Counted from the first letter of the stretch, positions 20,778 to 28,397 are shown. The stretch is DNA of 38,503 nucleotides from a virus (IMGVR_UViG_3300042890_004156:1-38503); one strand, 5' to 3'. The notes: generated by a model from the sequence alone, not told the origin. Made by a program: numbers and translations.

Positions 20778-21572
20778 ATGAGAATCAATGAATTACTTGA
20801 AGGTGACCAAATAGGTCTTCCATTTCAAAATGAACCAGATTTACCACAAACACAAGTAAAATCAAAACATAAACGCGTTAACAAAGATCATGGACAAACA
20901 CCTGCACGTTACGAGCTACCGTTTACTTTAGAAAAACATCCAAAATTACAAGCAGCAGCTAAAGAAGTTGAAGCAGGGACTATGTCTAGAGCTGAATACA
21001 CTGCGTTAGTAAAGAAATATAAACCAGTAAGACCGTATGATTATATTCCAACACCTGCATCAGAAAAAGATATGAATCGTGGATTAGACGTAGATAAACG
21101 CGAACTTATTAATTCGCCTATCCAAGATGGTGAACCTGTGCAATTACGATTAGATATTCCTGCATACAATCATAAAAATGTGTGGGTTCCAACAATTCAT
21201 AATAAAGCAGGAATATCTATTTCGCATAGAGGTGCAGCAGTTATTAATAATGTTACTGTTAAATTACCACAAAAAGGAACATTAAATATTGCAACCGGTA
21301 AAACTCATAAAACTCCAATAGCTACTATAAAAGGATTTTGGGAAGAAACATCTCCTGAAGATGCATTTAAGCAAGCAAATGAAGCATTGCATGATAAAAG
21401 CTGGGCGCAAGTAGGAATGGATCCAAAACGTCATGCATTTTTCTATGATAGAAAAACAGAACAACCTATTATAGGCGGTAGTCGTGTAATACAAATAGGA
21501 GCATTAGTTTTAATTAAAGATCCAGTATACGACGATGATGGTGAATATATTTATGAAAGATCAAAAAGATAA
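20778..21572 (+). CDS. Polyvalent-type phage protein with capsid-targeting-like N-terminus
   Basis: A 264-aa protein starting MRINELLEGDQ, the shared N-terminal peptide. The C-terminal half reads LRLDIPAYNHKNVWVPTIHN, TPIATIKGFWEE, WAQVGMDPKRHAFFYDRKTE and IGALVLIKDPVY. I recognise this pattern from domains of large phage and mobile-element polyvalent proteins, where it accompanies enzymes injected with DNA; its activity is not known to me. AAGGA precedes the ATG. The acidic, proline-rich N-terminal third is poorly conserved in appearance. Confidence 0.65.
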   Translation: MRINELLEGDQIGLPFQNEPDLPQTQVKSKHKRVNKDHGQTPARYELPFTLEKHPKLQAAAKEVEAGTMSRAEYTALVKKYKPVRPYDYIPTPASEKDMNRGLDVDKRELINSPIQDGEPVQLRLDIPAYNHKNVWVPTIHNKAGISISHRGAAVINNVTVKLPQKGTLNIATGKTHKTPIATIKGFWEETSPEDAFKQANEALHDKSWAQVGMDPKRHAFFYDRKTEQPIIGGSRVIQIGALVLIKDPVYDDDGEYIYERSKR

Positions 21573-21585
21573 ATAATAGTAACAA

Positions 21586-21686
21586 CTTAGGACCGTCACA
21601 TTTATGTGCCTAAGGCGTCAAGGTTTGCCCTACCTGACAGTTTGAGATTCGCTACCTCTTACGACTGTAAACGGGGCTTTTTTTTT
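21586..21686 (+). ncRNA. Candidate structured small RNA or complex terminator
   Basis: Between two convergent genes. CTTAGG/CCTAAG with inner CACAT/ATGTG (21586-21614), GTCAAGG/CCTGAC with one bulge (21617-21638) and ACAGT/ACTGT with GAG/CTC (21637-21668) can form on the plus strand. GGGGC and nine T residues (21678-21686) follow. This is more elaborate than a simple terminator and could be a processed sRNA. No known family recognised. Confidence 0.4.
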
Positions 21687-21688
21687 GA

Positions 21689-22120
21689 CTAGCGATCAAT
21701 GTATTTTGCAAGATTATCGTAATAACTCATTGGTACTTTTTTACTGCGTGGTCTTTCTTTTCTAGGATCATTAGGATCTTTTACCTTTACAGGTTTATTA
21801 AGTTTTGCAATATCAGCGTCTATTCTTGCTTGCTTTCTTTTTGCTAGTTCTTCTGGACTATTAAGTGCAGCTTTTCTTTCTTGTTCAGCTTTTCTAAGAG
21901 CAGCTTTTTCTTCAGCTTCTTTCTTTTTCTCAAGCCAAATACGTTTTTCTTTTTTAGTTAATCCACTAGGCGGTTTATTTGGATCTGTAGGTGTTTTGTA
22001 TTGTGCTTTTAATTGGCGTGATTGTTTACCAATTTCTTTTTCAGAAGGTTTTAACATATTATGATCTTTGTTCATTAATGCTAGTTCTTTATCTGAAAAC
22101 ATAATTTCGTTTATTTTCAT
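21689..22120 (-). CDS. Basic coiled-coil protein with capsid-targeting-like N-terminus
   Basis: A 143-aa protein starting MKINEIMFSDKE. The rest is highly charged and helical, dominated by Lys, Glu and Ala (KKEKRIWLEKKKEAEEKAAL, RKAEQERKAALNSPEELAKR), with a net basic charge. No enzymatic motif. It resembles an internal head or DNA-binding protein in composition. A TATAAATA box lies 24 bases upstream and AGGA before the ATG. Confidence 0.6.
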   Translation of the reverse strand: MKINEIMFSDKELALMNKDHNMLKPSEKEIGKQSRQLKAQYKTPTDPNKPPSGLTKKEKRIWLEKKKEAEEKAALRKAEQERKAALNSPEELAKRKQARIDADIAKLNKPVKVKDPNDPRKERPRSKKVPMSYYDNLAKYIDR

Positions 22121-22144
22121 ATTTTAATTCCTATGATGCTACTC

Positions 22145-22152
22145 TATTTATA
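22145..22152 (-). promoter_or_regulatory. T4-late-like promoter box TATAAATA
   Basis: A perfect TATAAATA on the minus strand overlapping the stop codon of the upstream zincin gene (22148-22150), 24 bases before the ATG at 22120. Confidence 0.6.
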
Positions 22153-22951
22153 AACTAGACTTATAATCGTCTAAATGTTGATAGATTGATTTTAAGTATC
22201 TACGATACACTTGTTCATAGCCTGGTTTGGTTCTACCTTTAAAATCACTGTAAGGAATTGGCTGTTTTGATATTTCTTTTAAGAATACACCAATAGCAGT
22301 TGATTGTTCTTGAGGCGATAGTTTGTGAATTTTACCAATTAAGTCTGATGCAGTTTCCTGTGCGTATGCTGCAATTTCATCAGGTTGTGATTTATATATT
22401 TCTCTAGCACGTAATTGTTCTTCTTCACTGTTAAATTCATCTTGTATCAATGCTGTAAAGAATTTAATTTTATCTTTTTCAATATACCCATGTTTATATT
22501 CATATCGTTGCCCGTGACTTACTTGTGTAGCATGTGTTACTTCGTGTAAGAATACAGAAGTCAAATGGTTAATAATAGTGTTAACATCGGCTTCGTTAAT
22601 TTTATCAGTGTAGTGTTTAAATAACAATGAAATTAATTTTGCAATTACTTTAGGAGCAATTGTTATAGTATTTGAGTCTTCAAGATATTGGCCAGTTCCT
22701 TGCGCTAGTGATTTGAACTGTATAGTAACATCAGTATTTGTTATTTGTTTTGCGTAGTGTGTCAGTATAGGTTTAATAGCATTTACAAACAATGTATTGT
22801 ATTTGACCATAAACTGCATATCCATTTTACTTACAGGAGTTTGTGGCAAGGTATTAAACACATTTATAATAGCTCTGTGTAGTGTATTGTTAATTTCTGG
22901 AGAAAGTGATGATAACGATATACGTTCGATTAACAGTTCTTTAATTTTCAT
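22148..22951 (-). CDS. Second zincin-type protein with capsid-targeting-like N-terminus
   Basis: The start is set at ATG 22951 (MKIKELLIERIS), which gives the shared N-terminal peptide and an AGGA upstream; a longer frame from 23017 would run through the promoter. The 267-aa protein has FLHEVTHATQVSHG (about 142-155), an HExxH metal site, and QPDEIAAYAQETA about 50 residues later as a likely third-ligand segment. This parallels the 397-aa protein at 5333. Substrate unknown; a role in the head or after injection is inference. Confidence 0.65.
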   Translation of the reverse strand: MKIKELLIERISLSSLSPEINNTLHRAIINVFNTLPQTPVSKMDMQFMVKYNTLFVNAIKPILTHYAKQITNTDVTIQFKSLAQGTGQYLEDSNTITIAPKVIAKLISLLFKHYTDKINEADVNTIINHLTSVFLHEVTHATQVSHGQRYEYKHGYIEKDKIKFFTALIQDEFNSEEEQLRAREIYKSQPDEIAAYAQETASDLIGKIHKLSPQEQSTAIGVFLKEISKQPIPYSDFKGRTKPGYEQVYRRYLKSIYQHLDDYKSSL

Positions 22952-22971
22952 TCGTGGTCCTAATTGTATAA

Positions 22972-22979
22972 TATTTATA
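22972..22979 (-). promoter_or_regulatory. T4-late-like promoter box TATAAATA
   Basis: A perfect TATAAATA on the minus strand, 20 bases before the ATG at 22951. It abuts the plus-strand CTAAATA box, so two late-type promoters lie back to back. Confidence 0.6.
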
Positions 22980-22986
22980 CTAAATA
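22980..22986 (+). promoter_or_regulatory. Late-like box CTAAATA
   Basis: CTAAATA, then four bases, then the ATG at 22991. A transcript from this box would be essentially leaderless. Confidence 0.4.
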
Positions 22987-22990
22987 CGTT

Positions 22991-23341
22991 ATGAGAATAT
23001 TTGAAATTACAGCACACATGTCAACTGATCCGGACAACTATGGTACTAGTATTAATAGTTGGAATGCAAAAGAACGACATAAAGTTAAAGAAATTCCAAT
23101 GTCACGTTTAATAACATTTGAACATCCTAATAAAATGAAAGATCCTAAAAGTAAGCAGAATATGATGAAGCTTGCAAAAGCATATTATATGGGAGAAAAG
23201 ATACCGCCTATCATGGTAAAGAGACATGAAGATAAGTATATGGTATTAGATGGGCATCACAGATTCTTTGCAGCAAAACTTGCAGGGATAAGAGCTATCC
23301 CTGCAATTGTTATACCTGATGATAAAATAACTATTGTTTAA
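22991..23341 (+). CDS. ParB/sulfiredoxin-like domain protein with capsid-targeting-like N-terminus
   Basis: Start at ATG 22991 (MRIFEITAHMS) rather than 22964, because it restores the shared N-terminal peptide and follows a late box. The 116-aa protein contains KIPPIMVKRHEDKYMVLDGH, then HRFFAAKLAGIRAIPAIVIP (about 72-111), the ParB/Srx nuclease-fold core with its DGHHR motif. Such domains include CTPases, nucleases and kinases. In phages they often modify host DNA or transcription. It ends overlapping the convergent gene by 4 bases. Confidence 0.7.
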   Translation: MRIFEITAHMSTDPDNYGTSINSWNAKERHKVKEIPMSRLITFEHPNKMKDPKSKQNMMKLAKAYYMGEKIPPIMVKRHEDKYMVLDGHHRFFAAKLAGIRAIPAIVIPDDKITIV

Positions 23342-23844
23342 GCGCGGCCTTTATTTAATCTAGGTAACGCTCCTGTTTGTTTAACAATATTATCTAAATA
23401 TTTCTTTTCTAAATCTTTATGAAATGTTGAGATAACAGTTCCTGCAGGTGCACCGCAAAATGTATACGGTGTTTCAACATAGTCGCATTTTTTAGCCCAA
23501 AACGCAACAGTGTTACTGTATATTGATTCTTGCAATGATTCTCGACAATATCGATCAGTGTCATCTCCGTTAATATAACGACCAAATCTTGATTTACTAC
23601 CAGTAAGTGGTTGTGGATCAGTTTCCCACCATTGTTCATTCTTTCTCCGAATACCTAATGGTTGTCCTGTTTCACCTACTTTAACTACTTCGTTATTATC
23701 AACGATAAGGTAAACCCATGACTTGTGATCAGCGTACATCAATGGTTGATTTATGTTTTCGTAGTAAAAGTTATTACCTTGAAGTTTTATATCGCAAACT
23801 TTTTCAAAACCGTCTAATTTATAATCTTGTATATTTAATGTCAT
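23338..23844 (-). CDS. GIY-YIG-like nuclease-fold protein, 168 aa
   Basis: The central region SWVYLIVDNNEVVKVGETGQ followed by R residues and SRFGRYI resembles the two-strand core of GIY-YIG nucleases, with VYLI and VKVGET in place of GIY and YIG. The match is partial and I see no clear catalytic Glu. Two cysteine-containing segments occur later. A perfect hairpin with an ACAG loop lies 25 bases upstream of the ATG. Confidence 0.45.
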   Translation of the reverse strand: MTLNIQDYKLDGFEKVCDIKLQGNNFYYENINQPLMYADHKSWVYLIVDNNEVVKVGETGQPLGIRRKNEQWWETDPQPLTGSKSRFGRYINGDDTDRYCRESLQESIYSNTVAFWAKKCDYVETPYTFCGAPAGTVISTFHKDLEKKYLDNIVKQTGALPRLNKGRA

Positions 23845-23869
23845 AATTGAATTCCTGATGATCTAAATT

Positions 23870-23893
23870 ATGCAAAGGCCTGTGCCTTTGCAT
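23870..23893 (-). promoter_or_regulatory. Perfect 10-bp stem-loop with ACAG tetraloop
   Basis: ATGCAAAGGC-ACAG-GCCTTTGCAT on the minus strand, 25 bases before the ATG of the 23844 gene. A second perfect hairpin with the same loop sits 26 bases before the upstream gene, hinting at shared post-transcriptional control. Confidence 0.55.
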
Positions 23894-23911
23894 ATTTAAC
23901 ATGTTTACGTA

Positions 23912-25393
23912 TTACTCAACCGTTGGTTTGAACATCGTAAATGAATTCTTCATTGCCTGAGATTTAAACGGAATATCAATTTCAAAAAATTGTCCTCCGC
24001 TATTTGTAACAGGTGCTAATACAAGATTGTAACTAAGTCCTAATTCTGGATTTTGTTGCGCCCATGCTTCGTAGTTATCTACTACTGATTTAATTCCAGC
24101 AGCAATCATAAGTCCTCGATTACCTGAATTAGTATATCGATGATCTTTATATTCGGTATATTCATCTAAATTAGATAAAGGATTTCTTTCTTTTATTGGG
24201 TATTGTTTTTTAATTTGAGAATTTACATCTTTCCATACTGCATTTGCAGAATTCCATTTTAATGCTAGAATTTCTGATACAGAGATTAAAAACTCTGGAT
24301 GTTTAATAACTGCTGCCGGTTGTTTACTAAGTAGTTCAATTAATCCCCATACTGGTTCGTGCATTAGTGGAGAAGTTCTCCACGCTTGACGTGTAATTTT
24401 AATAGCAAGTTCAAAAATCTCTCTATTTTCATACATGCTGTTGCAATAATTTTTAAAGTGTTTTTGAAACTGTGCAGTTGAATTAGTTTCGCCAGGTTTA
24501 GGTGATACATCTTCGTGAACAAGTCTAACATTGCAATCAGAAAACACTCGATCTAAATTATACGATGCTAAATCTTGACACTTAATCGTCAAACCGTTAG
24601 CAACAAATTCTTTAGCACGATTTACTAATACTTTATGAGTGTCATAAATTGATATCGGCAAAACGTCATGATTTCTAGCAATAAACTGATTAAATCCCAT
24701 ATATGATGTATTCATATATGTTACAATCATTGGTATAGTTAGTACACCGTGAAATAGTAAAGTAAGAGCGCCGTGTTGGCCATCATTACAATATACTCGC
24801 TCTTCTTCAATTGACACATGCCCAGTTCCGCCTAAACTTAAACTACTGTCAAAGTCTACTAGTAATTTAAAAATTCGAAGTAAACTAGGATCACGTTGAA
24901 CAGCCATATTAATCATTATAAATTTTGAATCATACGGAGTTCCGGCAATAGCAGCATTGTTTAAGTCATATGATTTAAGTTGATACCCGTACAGCACACC
25001 TTTACCAGTAACTGGATCTATAATTTCATTAAATGCTCTAATTACTAGTTTAAATACTGTATTAATATCAACTAGTACTAAATTTTCAATATGCAATTTT
25101 CCGTTGCTAATTTCACCGTTTGCACTTTTATACTTTCTAATAGCTTCTTTTTTTCTATTGTAGTCGTTTAAGTTTTTTGATAGTGATGACATCGGAACTC
25201 GTTGTGACACTGGACCAAATACATGATCTAACGTAACTCCACCAAATGCAGTAGCAATATCAGATGGGTAACCAAATTTCATAGTGTTGCGCCAGTGTGC
25301 TACTGAGTTAGCTACGTCCAACCCAAATGGTGATAATACTGACGGGGTTACGTTAGAATTTGAAGAAAGAGGTATACTATTATTTTTAGACAT
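23912..25393 (-). CDS. DGQHR/ParB-like domain protein, 493 aa
   Basis: A large protein of uncertain role. Residues about 200-235 read SIEEERVYCNDGQHGALTLL then HGVLTIPMIVTYM, which resembles the DGQHR/ParB superfamily core (DndB-like) with Gly in place of Arg. Downstream are helical regions without recognised motifs. No membrane segments. It has its own consensus promoter and a 100-base leader with a perfect ACAG hairpin. Possible roles include DNA-modification or transcription control, but this is only a fold-level suggestion. Confidence 0.5.
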   Translation of the reverse strand: MSKNNSIPLSSNSNVTPSVLSPFGLDVANSVAHWRNTMKFGYPSDIATAFGGVTLDHVFGPVSQRVPMSSLSKNLNDYNRKKEAIRKYKSANGEISNGKLHIENLVLVDINTVFKLVIRAFNEIIDPVTGKGVLYGYQLKSYDLNNAAIAGTPYDSKFIMINMAVQRDPSLLRIFKLLVDFDSSLSLGGTGHVSIEEERVYCNDGQHGALTLLFHGVLTIPMIVTYMNTSYMGFNQFIARNHDVLPISIYDTHKVLVNRAKEFVANGLTIKCQDLASYNLDRVFSDCNVRLVHEDVSPKPGETNSTAQFQKHFKNYCNSMYENREIFELAIKITRQAWRTSPLMHEPVWGLIELLSKQPAAVIKHPEFLISVSEILALKWNSANAVWKDVNSQIKKQYPIKERNPLSNLDEYTEYKDHRYTNSGNRGLMIAAGIKSVVDNYEAWAQQNPELGLSYNLVLAPVTNSGGQFFEIDIPFKSQAMKNSFTMFKPTVE

Positions 25394-25419
25394 TTTATTT
25401 TCCTGTAAATTAAATTATT

Positions 25420-25441
25420 GATTAAGCACTGTTGCTTAATC
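25420..25441 (-). promoter_or_regulatory. Perfect 9-bp stem-loop with ACAG tetraloop
   Basis: GATTAAGCA-ACAG-TGCTTAATC on the minus strand, 26 bases before the ATG at 25393. It matches the position and loop of the 23870-23893 hairpin while the stems differ. Confidence 0.55.
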
Positions 25442-25494
25442 TATTAGACGTTAGATACATCTGAAAGTGTTAGATCATTCTCAACGTTTTATAT

Positions 25495-25522
25495 ATTATA
25501 CAGTATTTTTAATAAATGTCAA
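25495..25522 (-). promoter_or_regulatory. Early-type sigma70 promoter
   Basis: TTGACA (25517-25522), 16 bases, TATAAT (25495-25500) on the minus strand. The -35 box overlaps the stop of the RimK-like gene. Confidence 0.8.
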
Positions 25523-26400
25523 GCTCTCATTTTATCCAATATATAATTAACGATATCTAGTGCAATATCAGTTTTGCAAAAGTAATCAAATCCACTAAAT
25601 CCTGGATTTGAGTTAGCTTCGCATACACGAAACCCGCGTTTATCAAATAACAAATCAATACCAGCTATTTCTAACCCTAATGCGTTAGCAGTAGCTAATG
25701 CAATTTTTTCTATTTCAGGTGATACAGTATATGGTTCACCTTTACCGCCTATTGTAATATTTGCTCGAAAGTCACCGTCAGGTGCAGTTCGCTTCATTGC
25801 ACCTAATACTTTGTTCCCTACTACAAATACTCTAAGATCTTCGCCCGGTCGATCATTAAGATATTCTTGTACTAGTAATTTCTTATCGTTATCAAGATTT
25901 TTTAAAAATTCGATTAATTTACAGTATTCTTGTTCGTTGTGGCATAAGTAAACTCCTTCACCAAAACTACCAACTAGTACTTTAATTACGCAGGGAAATC
26001 CTATATGTGTTGCGATTAAGTTGTTAGTTATTGGAAAGTGTACTAACATAGTAGTAGGAACTGCGATGTTAGCATTTGACAGAACTTGCCCAGTGTGAAA
26101 TTTATTTTGTACAGTGTGTATGCTTGTGCTTGAATTAACACACGGAATACCAACTAATTCAAAATATCGTATTACTGCTAATTCAACAGAAGTTATACCG
26201 GCACCTAATCTTACTAATACTAAATTAGGCAAAGTAAATTCTTTACCATCGTATCTAATAGGGTGACCAGTAATAATATCAAAATTAGCAAAATGACATA
26301 CGGATACGTCGACGTTGGCAGCTACGAAACTAATAAGTAATTTGTTAGTTTCGTAGTCCGGTGTAGTTTGTTTTGTAAGTATTATAACAGAATGTTTCAT
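25519..26400 (-). CDS. RimK-like ATP-grasp ligase
   Basis: A 293-aa ATP-grasp enzyme of the RimK group. The ATP-binding loop region reads FPCVIKVLVGSFGEGVYLC (about 134-152). LLVQEYLNDRPGEDLRVFVV follows, then MKRTAPDGDFRANITIGG (the flexible loop) and the metal-binding RVCEANSNPGFSGFD near 265-280. RimK enzymes add glutamate to protein C-termini such as ribosomal S6; related enzymes make amide-linked peptides or cofactors. The target here is unknown. A GATAAATACAGT box ends 4 bases before the ATG. Confidence 0.85.
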   Translation of the reverse strand: MKHSVIILTKQTTPDYETNKLLISFVAANVDVSVCHFANFDIITGHPIRYDGKEFTLPNLVLVRLGAGITSVELAVIRYFELVGIPCVNSSTSIHTVQNKFHTGQVLSNANIAVPTTMLVHFPITNNLIATHIGFPCVIKVLVGSFGEGVYLCHNEQEYCKLIEFLKNLDNDKKLLVQEYLNDRPGEDLRVFVVGNKVLGAMKRTAPDGDFRANITIGGKGEPYTVSPEIEKIALATANALGLEIAGIDLLFDKRGFRVCEANSNPGFSGFDYFCKTDIALDIVNYILDKMRA

Positions 26401-26404
26401 ACTG

Positions 26405-26412
26405 TATTTATC
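26405..26412 (-). promoter_or_regulatory. T4-late-like promoter box GATAAATA
   Basis: GATAAATA, CAGT, then the ATG at 26400. Transcription from it would leave no room for a ribosome binding site. Confidence 0.45.
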
Positions 26413-26426
26413 AGTATTTAAACACT

Positions 26427-27104
26427 CTAAATTTCAGGAAATAAGCATTGTTGAATGAAGATGTTAACTTCGGAATCATTTAAACCGAGAGCAGCCATAA
26501 CTTTAGGGGTATGAGGATTTAATTTTTGATTTTGTGCATAGTAGTTTTGTTCTGATACTGTGCTGTTAACGCTGTTATTTGTTGCTGCAACGTGCGACAA
26601 GTAATAGTTGCTTGTAGTGTTAACAGTGTTAATAATTTGTGCTATTTCACTGCTGCTTTGAACATTACTAGCAGCAATCATTGATGGGGTAAAAATACGT
26701 TTAGCCCAATCTGGTAATTCTCGCAGTTTGTTCCAGTGTAATGGATCTACTTCATTTTCGAACCATTTAATCATAGGATGATTAGTATTACCGGTAGGAC
26801 TAAAATCGTGAAAACACCCTGTAATTTTATTACGCCCTGCAACTATATCAAAACCAAATATAGGTGCTGGATTATGAGTATGAGGAAATATACAACAATG
26901 TAACATCCACAATCCTCTAGTATCTCTTTCATCGATTATGTCAATGTGTGCCCTTCGATACGATTTACTTTCCCATACTTGATGAATCCATCCTTTGTGA
27001 CTAAAATGGTTGCTGTTTGAATCAACAACAACCGTTCCTGTACTATTAAATTGATCTTCTAACATAATTTGAACATCAATTAATTGATCCCACAGTGCTG
27101 TCAT
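26427..27104 (-). CDS. pcyX: Ferredoxin-dependent bilin reductase (PcyX/PebS type)
   Basis: A 225-aa protein of the ferredoxin-dependent bilin reductase family. The core reads LHCCIFPHTHNPAPIFGFDI, then ITGCFHDFSPTG, HPMIKWF, LPDWAKRIFTPSMIAASNV and NYYL. These enzymes reduce biliverdin to phycobilins. Phage versions (PebS, PcyX) make phycoerythrobilin in two two-electron steps, and PcyX was described from a SAR11 myovirus. It overlaps the heme oxygenase stop (ATGA), so substrate production and use are coupled. The host role of the pigment is unknown. Confidence 0.85.
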   Translation of the reverse strand: MTALWDQLIDVQIMLEDQFNSTGTVVVDSNSNHFSHKGWIHQVWESKSYRRAHIDIIDERDTRGLWMLHCCIFPHTHNPAPIFGFDIVAGRNKITGCFHDFSPTGNTNHPMIKWFENEVDPLHWNKLRELPDWAKRIFTPSMIAASNVQSSSEIAQIINTVNTTSNYYLSHVAATNNSVNSTVSEQNYYAQNQKLNPHTPKVMAALGLNDSEVNIFIQQCLFPEI

Positions 27105-27637
27105 TTTTCTAATTCTTCAAATAGTAAGGTAGCAAATCTAAAACATACTAATGCTTCATCTGCTAACGAATCATCTAACTTAGTACGGATTGCAGTTTTA
27201 AGTTCCTCAGCATTTTCAAACTTATAAAAATTACCAGAACTTGGAACTTTCTTAGCAATCATTTGTCCACCAAATAAATCACCCATATGTCTAACATATA
27301 TGTGAGCCATTAATTTTTTAGGATCATCTTTAATTTCAGCAAGGTGTTTGAGATATTCATTAGTTGCTTCTGCACATTCCATGTTGGGCAGTTCTGGAAC
27401 ATCTGCTTCTAATTCAAGTAAGTCTTCTTGAATTTTACTAGCACGTTCGATACCGGGCAAATCGTCTAATAGACCTACATCTTTTGCAAACGATTCTAAC
27501 AACATGTATGCAAGTTCTTGATTAAGTAAATATCTTGCATACTCTTTTTTGGTAATAGTACCAGAAAAGATTTTTTTAACAAATGGCTGAGTCTCAGCTA
27601 ATTTGTGTGCTTCTGCGGTTAGTTCTTTTAAACTCAT
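27101..27637 (-). CDS. ho1: Heme oxygenase
   Basis: A 178-aa HO-1-type enzyme that opens heme to biliverdin IX-alpha, CO and iron. The proximal heme ligand is His in TAEAHKLAE (residue 11). The distal helix contains HIYVRHMGDLFGGQMIAK, and the C-terminus has IRTKLDDSLADEALVCF, all typical. It feeds the adjacent bilin reductase. Start and stop overlap clpS and pcyX as ATGA, making a coupled trio. Confidence 0.9.
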   Translation of the reverse strand: MSLKELTAEAHKLAETQPFVKKIFSGTITKKEYARYLLNQELAYMLLESFAKDVGLLDDLPGIERASKIQEDLLELEADVPELPNMECAEATNEYLKHLAEIKDDPKKLMAHIYVRHMGDLFGGQMIAKKVPSSGNFYKFENAEELKTAIRTKLDDSLADEALVCFRFATLLFEELEK

Positions 27638-27939
27638 GCATCTTCCTCCATTTTAATTTGTAGTGGGTAACCTGATGATCTTGCAAGTGTTGTAGCTTCA
27701 ACTGCTTTAATTTCTGCAATTTCAAAACTATACACACCTGCAACACCTGAACCGGTTTCATGTATTTGCATAGTAATATTACCTGCAGAATTTGGATCGT
27801 GTCTAAAAACATCCATTAACAATGTTACAACAAAGTCAACCGGAGTTACGTCGTCATTAATAAGAATAATTTTCCAACGTTTTGGTTCTTGCACACGAAC
27901 TCTAACTTTTTCGTCTACTGCTACATCTGTGTTTGCCAT
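27634..27939 (-). CDS. clpS: ClpS-like N-end rule adaptor
   Basis: A 101-aa ClpS. WKIILINDDVTPVDFVVTLL carries the NDD-TP motif that binds destabilising N-terminal residues; the Met/hydrophobic gate and the MQIHETGSGVAGVYSFEIAE block follow. ClpS hands such proteins to ClpAP. In a phage it could redirect host protein turnover. It lies between hsp20 and heme oxygenase and overlaps the latter by ATGA. Confidence 0.88.
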   Translation of the reverse strand: MANTDVAVDEKVRVRVQEPKRWKIILINDDVTPVDFVVTLLMDVFRHDPNSAGNITMQIHETGSGVAGVYSFEIAEIKAVEATTLARSSGYPLQIKMEEDA

Positions 27940-27947
27940 TTGGGCTC

Positions 27948-28397
27948 CTATTTAATTTGAATTTGACGGGGTTGTAGTGCAGCTGGCATTAGTCTTTCAA
28001 TACCAATAGTAAGCATACCATCTTCTACTTTAGCATCTTTAACTTCCATATACTCTGCAAGTGTAAAGGTCTGTTCAAAATCTCTAAATGCTAATCCGCG
28101 ATGTAGAAATTCTTTTCGTTCATTTATTTCAGGATTATATGTTGGGTTTGCATGTTTCTTACCTGTTATAACAAGTAAGTCTTGATTAACTTCAACCTTA
28201 ATATCGTTTTTAGTAAAACCGGCAACTGCTACTTCTATTTCATAGTATGTGTCGTTGTATTTTACAATGTTATGTGGTGGGTAATTGTTAGCAGCAGTTG
28301 CGGCTAACACGTTTGAAAATAAAGTATCAAACCCTATTAATGCTTTATTTAATACTGCCATCTCGGCATTGCTTATTGTTACTCTTGATTGTGACAT
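27948..28397 (-). CDS. hsp20: Hsp20/IbpA-type small heat-shock protein
   Basis: A 149-aa alpha-crystallin-domain protein. The domain runs from about 45 to 140: YYEIEVAVAGFTKNDIKVEV, LLVITGKK, EFLHRGLAFRDFEQTFTLAE and GMLTIGIERLMP. This is the type found in T4-like marine phages. It binds unfolding proteins, probably aiding capsid assembly or stress tolerance with DnaK encoded upstream. AGGAG precedes the ATG, and it has its own promoter inside an inverted repeat. Confidence 0.9.
   Translation of the reverse strand: MSQSRVTISNAEMAVLNKALIGFDTLFSNVLAATAANNYPPHNIVKYNDTYYEIEVAVAGFTKNDIKVEVNQDLLVITGKKHANPTYNPEINERKEFLHRGLAFRDFEQTFTLAEYMEVKDAKVEDGMLTIGIERLMPAALQPRQIQIK

Noticed and set aside
22952-23017. 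22-codon extension of the second zincin gene
   Set aside because: It would run across two back-to-back late boxes and remove the shared N-terminal peptide from the start.
27594-27812. 72-aa minus-strand frame
   Set aside because: It is a shadow frame over clpS and the start of heme oxygenase.
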